From: an uncultured Acidobacteriota bacterium
GTDB lineage: Bacteria > Acidobacteriota > Vicinamibacteria > Fen-336
Reading direction: 5' to 3'
DNA: 61,661 nt
Assembly (NCBI GenBank): GCA_902826455.1
Contig: CADEEV010000027.1
Span: 1-61,661, forward strand
The notes under the pieces were generated by a model that was given only the letters and a program-made list of their open reading frames with translations, ran no database searches and was not told the origin of the DNA. Made by a program: the position numbers and the translations under genes. This document shows, piece by piece, positions 33,056 through 40,385 of this stretch (its first letter is position 1; the number at the start of each line of letters is the position of its first letter).

Positions 33056-34015
33056 ATGACGCAAGAGAAAGCGCCGGAACCAGACATATCCCTTGCTCCG
33101 CCCTCACCTGAAGATCTCTTCCACGCCGAGAAGCACTTCCGACTCCCCGAGGTCGGCGAGCAGATCACGAGCACTCGCACCAAGAACACGTTCACTATGG
33201 GCGAGCTAATTGCGGAGGGATCGTTTGGGTACGTCTACCACTGCACCGACGTGTGGGGCAACGATTTAGCTGCGAAAGTCCTCAAGCCTCGGGGAGCGAC
33301 GTACGAGTCGATTCGAGCAGCAGCCCAGACCGAGCTCGAGCGCCTAGTGGCACTGAGGCACCCCAACATCACCTTCGTCGTAGAAGCGTTCGAGCATGAG
33401 AATACGTTCTACATCGTGACCGAGCGGTGCCACTGTTCTCTGGGTGACCTCTTCAGGCGCCCCGGATTCCAGGGCCCCGTGTTCTTCGATGGCGTGGCAA
33501 GATGCATCCTTCAGGCGGTCGACTACGTTCATCAGTACACGATCGCGCACAACGACATCCATTCCGGAAACGTCCTCGTCTTCTTCGCGCCCGATGAGGT
33601 CCAAAGGGATGCGGTCGGGGCACTCCAATTCAAGCTCGCAGACCTTGGCATCTCGAAAATGTTCGGCGAGATAACGCCCGAGAACACCAGGGCGCCTTGG
33701 ATGCTTCCTCCTGAGGTCTACGACCAGGCTCAGTTCGGCCCCGTCGACCACCGTGTCGACATCTATCACCTGGCTCTCCTCCTCCTCCAGGTCGCCATGT
33801 CGCAGGAGCGCCAGTTCACGGAGGGCGAGATCCGGTCGGGTGAGCCTCAGAAGCTTGCTCTTGGGCTGCCGCCGAAATACAGCGTGCCTCTGGCAAAGGC
33901 GTTGAGCCCACGCGTAGCGGATCGGACCGGTACCCCGATGGAACTCTGGCGCGACCTTCAGGCCGCAGCGCGCAATTCGGCGTTGGCGCCGCCGTCGCCC
34001 CCAAAGGGCCCTTGA
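33056..34015 (+). CDS. Eukaryotic-like protein kinase with atypical HND catalytic loop
   Basis: 319-aa soluble kinase-fold protein, no TM. Seen: glycine loop AEGSFGYVY (G55, G58), ATP-binding lysine in LAAKVLK (K74), alpha-C acidic helix (QTELERL), catalytic loop HNDIHSGN (165-172) instead of HRDLKxxN, DLG (196-198) instead of DFG, LPPE for APE (217-220) and the alpha-F Asp in VDIYHLAL (D235). Catalytic Asp, Asn and metal Asp remain, so it may be active, but the loop lacks the usual Arg and Lys and recalls aminoglycoside-kinase-type loops. It lies in the tRNA-bounded island and is clearly less GC-rich than neighbours. Target unknown. Confidence 0.85.
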   Translation: MTQEKAPEPDISLAPPSPEDLFHAEKHFRLPEVGEQITSTRTKNTFTMGELIAEGSFGYVYHCTDVWGNDLAAKVLKPRGATYESIRAAAQTELERLVALRHPNITFVVEAFEHENTFYIVTERCHCSLGDLFRRPGFQGPVFFDGVARCILQAVDYVHQYTIAHNDIHSGNVLVFFAPDEVQRDAVGALQFKLADLGISKMFGEITPENTRAPWMLPPEVYDQAQFGPVDHRVDIYHLALLLLQVAMSQERQFTEGEIRSGEPQKLALGLPPKYSVPLAKALSPRVADRTGTPMELWRDLQAAARNSALAPPSPPKGP

Positions 34016-34353
34016 CTCGCCCGGCCTTGAGGCACCTTCGCCAACGGGAAGCGACCGCGGCGTCGTAGCCGGCTGGACCAGTGTCCCAGTGAGGCGCCTC
34101 TAAGTCCCGCGATTTTGCAGCCGGCCGGATCAGTGACTGCGGATGCGGCCCTTCATGTTTCAGCGGATGACACCGAGGACGACGGCCGCGAAGACGTAGC
34201 GCTCGCCCGCTTCGCGAGCGGCCTGTCAGATCGTTCTCGGTCGCGTGCCGTGGATCGGCCAGGAGGCCGAGTAGGAAGAGCCTCTTGCCGGGCTCGCTGT
34301 ATCCGTGTTACACACTTCGGCGTTTGTACCCTCCCTCTTCAAGGAGCGCAGCA
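34016..34353 (+). other. Non-coding stretch inside the tRNA island
   Basis: 338 bp without a credible gene. It holds two imperfect direct repeats (a GCCGGCTGGACCAGTG-like unit near 34070 and GCCGGCCGGATCAGTG near 34121) and a hairpin CGCTCGC/GCGAGCG at 34200-34220 without a T run. An AAGGAG ribosome binding site for the next gene lies at its end (34341-34346). Confidence 0.5.
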
Positions 34354-34686
34354 ATGGCGATGATCAAGTGCCCGGAGTGCACCCGGGAGATTTCGGATCA
34401 GGCGTCGGCGTGCCCGGGTTGTGGACACCCCATCAAGGGCCCTGCTCCAGCGATAGTCGTCTCAGCACCCCCAGCCGGGCCGAGTCCCGGCGTTGCCGCA
34501 GTCCTCTCCCTCGTGATCCCCGGCGCAGGGCAGATGTACGCCGGAAGCGTTGGGGGCGGAGTGCTGTGGCTCATGTTCGTTGTGATCGGCTACCTGGTCT
34601 TCATCGTGCCGGGCCTAGTCCTTCACCTACTCTGCATCCTGAGCGCAGCGCAGTCGGCGCGCGCCGCCGGCACGAGGGCCGCGTGA
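34354..34686 (+). CDS. Zinc-ribbon membrane protein
   Basis: 110-aa protein. Residues 1-27 form a treble-type zinc ribbon with two Cys pairs (CPEC and CPGC, in MIKCPECTREIS and ACPGCGHPI). A Pro-rich linker and two TMs follow (about 48-65 and 72-98), with the GAGQMYAG turn common in TM2-like membrane proteins. The ATG at 34354 is fixed by AAGGAG 7 nt upstream. Its stop overlaps the next gene's GTG, so it is coupled with the lipoprotein gene. Role unknown. Confidence 0.8.
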   Translation: MAMIKCPECTREISDQASACPGCGHPIKGPAPAIVVSAPPAGPSPGVAAVLSLVIPGAGQMYAGSVGGGVLWLMFVVIGYLVFIVPGLVLHLLCILSAAQSARAAGTRAA

Positions 34687-35492
34687 GGCCGCTTCGTTTC
34701 ACCATGCCCGCGATCGTGATCGCGGCCTTACTGGCGGCCGGCTGTGGTGCCCCTCGCATCGACGGAACGTCTCCGGAAAAGCTGGCGGCGTCTATCCAGA
34801 AGGTGACTGCCAGCCTCCCCGAGGCCGAGCGCTCGAAGTTCGGCGCCGCCGTGATGACGGTCTCGACGAAGGACCTGCTGACGGGCGGCCTGGCTTCGCT
34901 GGCCGGCAAGAGCAGCGAACAGATCCAGGCGCAGGCGGCGTCAACTCTCAACGGGAAAACAGCGGCCGAGGTCATCGCCGCGGCTGAGGCTATCCGGGCT
35001 GAGATCGCCGCGAAGGAACGCGCTCAGGCCTTGACTGAGATCAAGGAGCTTGAGGACAAGAAGGCCGGCGCCACGGCTGCGCGCAACGAACTCGCCAAGT
35101 TCGAGATCTCCCGCTCGCGCTTCCGGTTGGTGCCGCAGCGGTTCGGCGGGCCCGAGCCTCTGATCGAGATGACCGTGAAGAACGGAACCGCCGCGCCAAT
35201 CTCCCGGGCCTACTTCGTCGGAACGGTGGCTAGCCCTGGTCGGACGATCCCGTGGATCCGCGAGGACTTCAACTACCAGATCGCCGGAGGCCTCGAGCCC
35301 GGCGAGTCGGCAAGCTGGAGCCTGGCGCCGAATCAGTTCGGACCGTGGGGCAAGACGAGCGTGCCTTCCGACGCCATCCTCACAGTGGTGGCCGTCAAGC
35401 TCGATGGGCCCGACGAGAAAGTGCTCTACGACGCTCGCTTCGACGCGAGCGATGAGACTCGCCTCGCCTCGCTCAAGGCGCAGTTCAAGTAA
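34683..35492 (+). CDS. DUF6694-like lipoprotein
   Basis: 269-aa lipoprotein: signal peptide with lipobox LLAAGC (Cys about residue 21), then APRIDGTSPEKLAASIQKVTASLPEAER, which resembles DUF6694 lipoproteins (from memory). A long helical region with an Ala/Glu-rich coiled coil follows (about 75-140). The C-terminal half is a beta domain (FGGPEPLIEMTVKNGTAAPI onwards), like other small immunoglobulin-type periplasmic domains. GTG start at 34683 overlaps the preceding stop; an ATG at 34704 is the alternative. Last gene of the island. Confidence 0.75.
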   Translation: MRPLRFTMPAIVIAALLAAGCGAPRIDGTSPEKLAASIQKVTASLPEAERSKFGAAVMTVSTKDLLTGGLASLAGKSSEQIQAQAASTLNGKTAAEVIAAAEAIRAEIAAKERAQALTEIKELEDKKAGATAARNELAKFEISRSRFRLVPQRFGGPEPLIEMTVKNGTAAPISRAYFVGTVASPGRTIPWIREDFNYQIAGGLEPGESASWSLAPNQFGPWGKTSVPSDAILTVVAVKLDGPDEKVLYDARFDASDETRLASLKAQFK

Positions 35493-35522
35493 AGACCTGC
35501 GATGGCTGTTGCGGCTAGGTCA

Positions 35523-35552
35523 TTGAAAATCCTAGGCGGGCCCAAGTAGGAT
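35523..35552 (+). promoter_or_regulatory. Outward promoter at the right end of the island
   Basis: TTGAAA (35523-35528), 18-bp spacer, TAGGAT (35547-35552), pointing at yhhQ 58 nt downstream. It lies inside the inserted DNA just before the right repeat. Confidence 0.6.
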
Positions 35553-35576
35553 CTCCCGCGAAAGGAAGGCAGCGCG

Positions 35577-35602
35577 GGTTCGAATCCTGCAGCGCCCACC
35601 AT
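35577..35602 (+). repeat. attR-like direct repeat (tRNA-Val 3' end copy)
   Basis: Exact 26-bp copy of 32785-32810. The sequence to its left does not match the rest of the tRNA, so only the 3' fragment is duplicated. It is followed by chromosomal sequence and the yhhQ start. Confidence 0.85.
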
Positions 35603-35609
35603 CACCCCC

Positions 35610-36311
35610 TTGGCTTCCCAGCCTCCGAAACCGCCGGCCCGCACCTACAAGTACTACGACCTCGTCATGGCGGCCTTCGTCACGGTGCTGCTGTGCGCGA
35701 ACCTGATCGGCGCGTCGAAGGTCGCGACGCTGTGGGGGTACACGTTCGGGGCGGGCGTGCTGTTCTTCCCCATCAGCTACGTCTTCGGCGACATCCTCAC
35801 CGAGGTCTACGGCTTCGCGCGGGCGCGCAAGGTGGTCTGGGCGGGCTTCACGGCCCAGGTGTTCGCGGCGTTCATGAGCTTCTGCGTGCTCTCGTTCCCG
35901 CCGGCGCCGGGCTGGCCGCACCAGGCCGCGTTCGAGACGGTGTTCGGGGGCACCTGGCGGATCGTCGGCGCCTCGCTCGTGGCCTACTTCTGCGGCGAGT
36001 TCGTGAATTCGTACACGCTCGCCAAGCTCAAGCTGGCCACCAACGGCCGCTTCCTCTGGATGCGCACGATCGGCTCGACGATCGCGGGCGAGCTCGTCGA
36101 CTCGTTGATCTTCTATCCGCTGGCGTTCTACGGGATCTGGTCGGACAGCCAGGTGCTGACCGTGCTGTTCACGAACTACAGCCTGAAGGTGGGCTGGGAG
36201 GTCGTGATGACGCCGTTCACGTACCGCATCGTGGCCTTCCTCAAGCGGAAGGAGCACGAGGACTACTTCGACCGCGGCACCGACTTCACGCCCTTCTCGC
36301 TCGAGACGTAG
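35610..36311 (+). CDS. yhhQ: Queuosine precursor transporter (YhhQ/VUT family)
   Basis: 233-aa inner-membrane protein importing preQ0/preQ1-type queuosine precursors. Seen: YKYYDLVMAAFVTVLLCANL at the N-terminus, FFPISYVFGDILTEVYGFARA (the family signature), and GEFVNSYTLAKLKLATNGR, with about six TMs. The start is a TTG at 35610, just 7 nt after the tRNA copy; the nearest internal ATG would remove part of the conserved N-terminus. Before the insertion it probably lay directly behind tRNA-Val. Its 3' end overlaps the opposite gene by 49 bp. Confidence 0.9.
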   Translation: MASQPPKPPARTYKYYDLVMAAFVTVLLCANLIGASKVATLWGYTFGAGVLFFPISYVFGDILTEVYGFARARKVVWAGFTAQVFAAFMSFCVLSFPPAPGWPHQAAFETVFGGTWRIVGASLVAYFCGEFVNSYTLAKLKLATNGRFLWMRTIGSTIAGELVDSLIFYPLAFYGIWSDSQVLTVLFTNYSLKVGWEVVMTPFTYRIVAFLKRKEHEDYFDRGTDFTPFSLET

Positions 36312-37303
36312 CGCGCGATCTCGTCGTCGATGATCTCGGCGAAGGTCTCGAAGGGCCGCGCCCCCGAGATGTAGCGCCCGTTGATGAAGAACGCGGGCGT
36401 GCCGTTGATGCCGTAGCTCTCCGCGGCGGCCTTGCCCGACTGCCAGCGGGCCTCGCCCTTGCCGGAGTCGACGCAAGCCGCGAACGGCTCGGCCTGCAGC
36501 CCCAGCTCGCCGGCGTACAGCTTCAGGTCCGGGACGTCGAGCTTGCCGTTCGCCGCGAACAGCCGGTCGTGCATCTCCCAGAACTTGCCCTGGGCGTCGG
36601 CGCAGGCGGCGGCCTCGGAGGCCTTGATCGCGAACGGGTGCATGGGCAGCGGCAGGTCGCGATACACGAAGCGGACCTTGTCGGGATAGGTCTCGAGGAT
36701 CTTCTTCACGGCCGGGAACGCGCGCACGCAGTACGGGCACTGAAAGTCCGAGAACTCCACGATCGTGACCGGGGCGTCGGCCGGACCGCGGGCGTAGCCG
36801 TCGCCGGCCTCGACCGGCAGGCGCGGCGGGTCGAGCAGCACCTTGACGCCGGCCTTCGTGCGCAGCTCGCGGGAGAAGGCCTGGCGCCGCTCGTTCTGGC
36901 GCTGCTGGGTGACCTCGCGCAGGATCTGCGCCTTCACGTCGGCCGCGGGCTTGTCGGCGACCCGCGCCTTCACGGTCTCGTAGGCCGCGTCCACCTCGGC
37001 CGGGGTCACGGGCGCCGCCTTGTCGAGGACCTCGGCCTTCAGCAGCTCCTCGGTCGTCGACTGGCGCGCGTCGGCTTCGGCCTTCAGGAGCTGCTCGGCG
37101 ATCAGGCCGTTGAGGATGCGCAGCCGCGTGTCGTACTCCTGCACGCGGATCTGGAAGAGCGGCATCCGCCCCTTCTCCTCCACCTCGCGCACCGAGATCG
37201 GACGGCCGCCCACCACGGCCGCCGGCGGGTCGTCGGCGCGCGCGGCGCCGGTCAGGGCCAGGAGCCCCACGATCGCGACGGCGGCTCTCACCAGACGCGG
37301 CAT
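36263..37303 (-). CDS. SurA-N/DsbA-like thioredoxin-fold fusion
   Basis: 346-aa exported protein: signal peptide (1-23), a helical SurA N-terminal-like segment (about 28-150: PISVREVEEKGRMPLF, LNGLIAEQLLKAEADAR), then a DsbA-type thioredoxin domain (165-330) with CPYC at 189-192 and the cis-Pro loop in GINGTPAFFINGR. It probably acts in periplasmic disulfide formation coupled with a chaperone-like arm (inference). ATG at 37303 lies inside the end of the M13 peptidase gene (16-bp overlap), so the two are one transcript. Confidence 0.88.
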   Translation of the reverse strand: MPRLVRAAVAIVGLLALTGAARADDPPAAVVGGRPISVREVEEKGRMPLFQIRVQEYDTRLRILNGLIAEQLLKAEADARQSTTEELLKAEVLDKAAPVTPAEVDAAYETVKARVADKPAADVKAQILREVTQQRQNERRQAFSRELRTKAGVKVLLDPPRLPVEAGDGYARGPADAPVTIVEFSDFQCPYCVRAFPAVKKILETYPDKVRFVYRDLPLPMHPFAIKASEAAACADAQGKFWEMHDRLFAANGKLDVPDLKLYAGELGLQAEPFAACVDSGKGEARWQSGKAAAESYGINGTPAFFINGRYISGARPFETFAEIIDDEIARYVSSEKGVKSVPRSK

Positions 37304-39318
37304 GCCTTGTCCCCCCGCACCATCGGCGCGCCGGCGGGGCACGCGAAGGCCTTCTGGAACTCGGGCATGTTGCCCACGACGCCGTTGACGCGGAACTTCG
37401 GCAGCGAGTGGGGATCGGTCTGGACCTGGAGGCGCTCGGCCTCGAGGCGCGCCGACGCGCACCAGACCTGGCTCCAGCCCAGGAAGAAGCGCTGCTCCGG
37501 CGTGAAGCCGTCGAGCTTCTGCGCCTGCTGGTTCTTGAGGCTCTCGAGCAGGGCCATGTAGGCGATGCGCACGCCGCCGTTGTCGGCCACGTTCTCGCCC
37601 AGGGTGAGCTGGCCGTTCTGCTTCAAGTCGCCGTCGACGACGTAGCTGCCGTACTGGTCGACGATGCACTGGGCCCGCGTCTCGAACTCCTTGGCGTCGG
37701 CCTCCGTCCACCAGTCGGTCAGGTTGCCGTTCGCCGCGAACTGCCGGCCCTGGTCGTCGAAGCCGTGGGTCATCTCGTGGCCGATCACGCTGCCGATCGC
37801 GCCGTAGTTGAGGCCGTCGTCCTTCGTGAGCTCGAAGAACGGGGGCTGCAGGATGCCCACCGGGAAGTTGATGTCGTTGAGCAGCGGGTTGTAGTACGCG
37901 TTCACCGTGGGCGGCGTCATCGTGAACTCGCCGCGGTTCACCGGCTTGCCGATCTTCGCGAGCTGGCGCGCGAGCTCGAAGGCGTTGGCCCGGGCGACGT
38001 TGCCGGCCAGGTCGCCGCGCACGATCTTCACGCTCGAGTAGTCGCGCCAGGCGTCGGGATAGCCGACCTTGTTCGCGATCGCGTCGAGCTTCTCGACCGC
38101 CTTGCCCTTCGTGACCGGCGTCATCCACGGCAGCGACGCGATGTCGGCGCGCAGGGCCGTTTCGAGGTTCCCGACCAGCTCCTTCATGCGCTTCTTGCCC
38201 TCGGCGCCGAAGGTGCGGTCCACGAAGGCCTGGCCGAGCGCCTCGCCCAGGGCGGTGTCGGTCGCGTCGACGCAGCGCTTCCAGCGCGGCCGCAGCTCCT
38301 TGGCCCCGGTCAGCGCCTTGCCGTAGAACTCGAAGTTCTCGGCCACGAACGCGCTCGACAGGAAGGGTGCTGCGTCGTGGGCCAGGTGCCAGCGCAGATA
38401 GGTCTTGAGGGTGTCGAGGTCGTTCGCCGCCACGACGCCGTCGACGGCCTTCAGGAACTCGGGCTCGGTCACGTTGATCTCGTTCACGGCCGGGGCGCCG
38501 ATGCCCTTGAGGTACGCGTCCATGGCGAACGCCGGCGTGAGGGCGGCGAAGTCCTTCCCGCTCATCAGGTGGTAGATCTTCTGGGGATCGCGCTGGCTCA
38601 CCACGTCGAGAGCGCCCTTCGCGAGGGCCGTCTCGACCGCGAGCACGCTCGCGGCGTTCTTCCTCGCGACGGACGGGCCGTCGCCCAGCAGCACGAACAT
38701 CCGCTCGACGTGGGCGGCGTACTGCTCGCGCAGCGCCTTCGACTTCGCGTCGTCGCGGAAGTAGTAGTCGCGATCCGGCAGGCCGAGGCCGCCCTGGCCG
38801 GTGATCGCGAGGACGCGCGTCGCGTCCTTGAAGTCCTGCTCCGAGCCGAAGCCGAAGAACGCGCCGGTGCCGGTGGCGTGGAGGTGCGCGACGAGGGCCG
38901 GCAGCTCGGCCTTCGTCTCGAGCGCCGCGATGCGCGCGAGCTCCGGCGCCAGGGCCGAGACGCCCGTCTTCTCCACGGCCGGCTCGTCCATGCACGTGCC
39001 GTAGAAGTCGCCGATCTGGCGCTGGACCGGCGTCGCCTTGGCGCCGGCGGCCGAGGCCTCGTCCAGGATCGCCCTGAGGGTCGCGCGATTGCTGTCGGCC
39101 AGCACGTTGAACGTGCCCCAGCGCGACTGCTCGTTCGGCATGGGGTTGGCCTTGATCCAGCCGCCGCAGGCGTACTGGAAGAAGTCGTCGCAGGGGTTCG
39201 CGGTGGTGTCGAGGGACTGCGGCGTCCAGCCCCCGGCGCTCTTCGCGGGCTCGGCGGCGTTCGCGAGAGCGGCCACGAGGACGGCGGCTCCCAGTCCGAC
39301 GATCATGGGTTGGCGCAT
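37288..39318 (-). CDS. M13 family zinc metallopeptidase (neprilysin/PepO-like)
   Basis: 676-aa exported endopeptidase. Signal peptide 1-22, then the M13 N-terminal domain opening with NPCDDFFQYACGGWIKANPM. Catalytic part: VNAYYNP (472-478), HEMTH zinc site (514-518) and the third ligand Glu in GENVADNGG (E575, D579), with CRVW at the C-terminus as in the family. All active-site residues are present. It acts on short peptides in the periplasm or outside. Followed by the DsbA-like fusion, which could help oxidise it. Confidence 0.95.
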   Translation of the reverse strand: MRQPMIVGLGAAVLVAALANAAEPAKSAGGWTPQSLDTTANPCDDFFQYACGGWIKANPMPNEQSRWGTFNVLADSNRATLRAILDEASAAGAKATPVQRQIGDFYGTCMDEPAVEKTGVSALAPELARIAALETKAELPALVAHLHATGTGAFFGFGSEQDFKDATRVLAITGQGGLGLPDRDYYFRDDAKSKALREQYAAHVERMFVLLGDGPSVARKNAASVLAVETALAKGALDVVSQRDPQKIYHLMSGKDFAALTPAFAMDAYLKGIGAPAVNEINVTEPEFLKAVDGVVAANDLDTLKTYLRWHLAHDAAPFLSSAFVAENFEFYGKALTGAKELRPRWKRCVDATDTALGEALGQAFVDRTFGAEGKKRMKELVGNLETALRADIASLPWMTPVTKGKAVEKLDAIANKVGYPDAWRDYSSVKIVRGDLAGNVARANAFELARQLAKIGKPVNRGEFTMTPPTVNAYYNPLLNDINFPVGILQPPFFELTKDDGLNYGAIGSVIGHEMTHGFDDQGRQFAANGNLTDWWTEADAKEFETRAQCIVDQYGSYVVDGDLKQNGQLTLGENVADNGGVRIAYMALLESLKNQQAQKLDGFTPEQRFFLGWSQVWCASARLEAERLQVQTDPHSLPKFRVNGVVGNMPEFQKAFACPAGAPMVRGDKACRVW

Positions 39319-39375
39319 GAAAGCTCCTTCGTCAATCGAAACGGCCTATCAGAACACAAGACGCCACGGGAAACG

Positions 39376-40362
39376 CTAGACCGCGATCGTCTCTCCCAGG
39401 CCGCGCTCGAGGGCGAGGCCCACGACCCGATTCGCCACCGCGGCGTCCTGGATGCCGACGCCCGTGAGGTCGCAGAGCGTGATCTCGTCGGGCCGGGTGC
39501 GGCCGGGCTTGAGGCCGGCCGCGATCTGGCCCAGCTCGGCGTGGACGCGGTCCGCGGTGAACAGGCCGGCCGCCACGGCGTGGTGCAGCTCGCCGAGGCG
39601 CAGGCACTGGTCGAGGCGATCGACCACGACCGTGTCGACCCGCGCCAGGACCGCGGCTTCCAGCTCCTGCTTGTCGGGGCCGTCCGAGCCCACGGCCGTC
39701 ACGTGCTGGCCCGGCCGCAGCCACTCGGCCCTCAGCACCGGCTCGCGGGCCGGCGTCACCGTGACCACGATGTCCGCGGCCTCGACCGCCTCGCGCGCGG
39801 ACGACACGGCACGGGCCTCGAGGCCGTAGCGCTGCTGGATCTCCGCCGCGTAGGCGCGGGCCCGCTCGGGGGACCGGCTCCAGGCCAGCACCTCGCGAAT
39901 CCCCCGCACCTCGCGCAGGGCCTCGATCTGGTAACGGGCCTGGCCGCCGGCGCCGAGCATCGCGACGCGCGTGGCGTCGGGGCGGGCCAGCAGGTCGGCG
40001 GCGAGGGCGCCGGCCGCGCCGGTGCGCAGCTCCGTCAGGTAGGCGTTGTCGAACAGGATCGCCCGGAGCAGGCCGTTCGTCGCGTCGAAGACCAGGATCA
40101 GGCCACTGCCGACCGGCAGGCCCAGGGCGCCGTTCTTGTAGAAGCCCGCGGCCTCCTTGATCGAGAAGAACGGCGTGCCGTGGAGCCAGGCGCCCTTCAC
40201 GTGCACCTCGCCTTCCACCTGGGGCAGGTCGAGGCCGATCACGCCCGGCAGCGTCGCTTCGCCGCGGGCGAGCCGCGCGAACGCGTCGCGCACGGCGTCG
40301 ATCGCGGCACGCGGGCCCATCAGCTCGCGGATCTGCGCTTCGCGGAGAATGAGGACGTTCAT
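39376..40362 (-). CDS. Ornithine cyclodeaminase / mu-crystallin family protein
   Basis: 328-aa NAD(P)-dependent family member. Seen: KNGALGLPVGSGLILVFDA, LTELRTGAAGALAADLLA, the Rossmann loop MLGAGGQARYQIEAL and the C-terminal CDLTGVGIQDAAVAN. Possible activities include ornithine cyclodeaminase, ketimine reductase or alanine/lysine-type dehydrogenases; sequence alone does not choose. The ATG at 40362 lies 7 nt from its -10, in a 23-bp divergent intergenic gap shared with the VKOR fusion gene. Confidence 0.88.
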   Translation of the reverse strand: MNVLILREAQIRELMGPRAAIDAVRDAFARLARGEATLPGVIGLDLPQVEGEVHVKGAWLHGTPFFSIKEAAGFYKNGALGLPVGSGLILVFDATNGLLRAILFDNAYLTELRTGAAGALAADLLARPDATRVAMLGAGGQARYQIEALREVRGIREVLAWSRSPERARAYAAEIQQRYGLEARAVSSAREAVEAADIVVTVTPAREPVLRAEWLRPGQHVTAVGSDGPDKQELEAAVLARVDTVVVDRLDQCLRLGELHHAVAAGLFTADRVHAELGQIAAGLKPGRTRPDEITLCDLTGVGIQDAAVANRVVGLALERGLGETIAV

Positions 40363-40368
40363 GGTTTG

Positions 40369-40375
40369 TATTATC
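40369..40375. promoter_or_regulatory. Shared divergent -10 element
   Basis: TATTAT on the plus strand (40369-40374) ends 11 nt before the VKOR-fusion ATG; on the minus strand GATAAT (40375-40370) ends 7 nt before the cyclodeaminase ATG. The whole intergenic gap is 23 bp, so both transcripts must start almost at their start codons. Confidence 0.55.
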
Positions 40376-40385
40376 CTCGCTCGCT

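Noticed and set aside
34200-34220. Hairpin CGCTCGC/GCGAGCG as terminator of the kinase gene
   Set aside because: No T run follows and it lies about 185 nt past the stop; too weak to call.
36263-38995. 910-codon frame joining the DsbA fusion to upstream sequence
   Set aside because: The upstream part is shadow of the M13 peptidase; the signal peptide at 37303 marks the real start.
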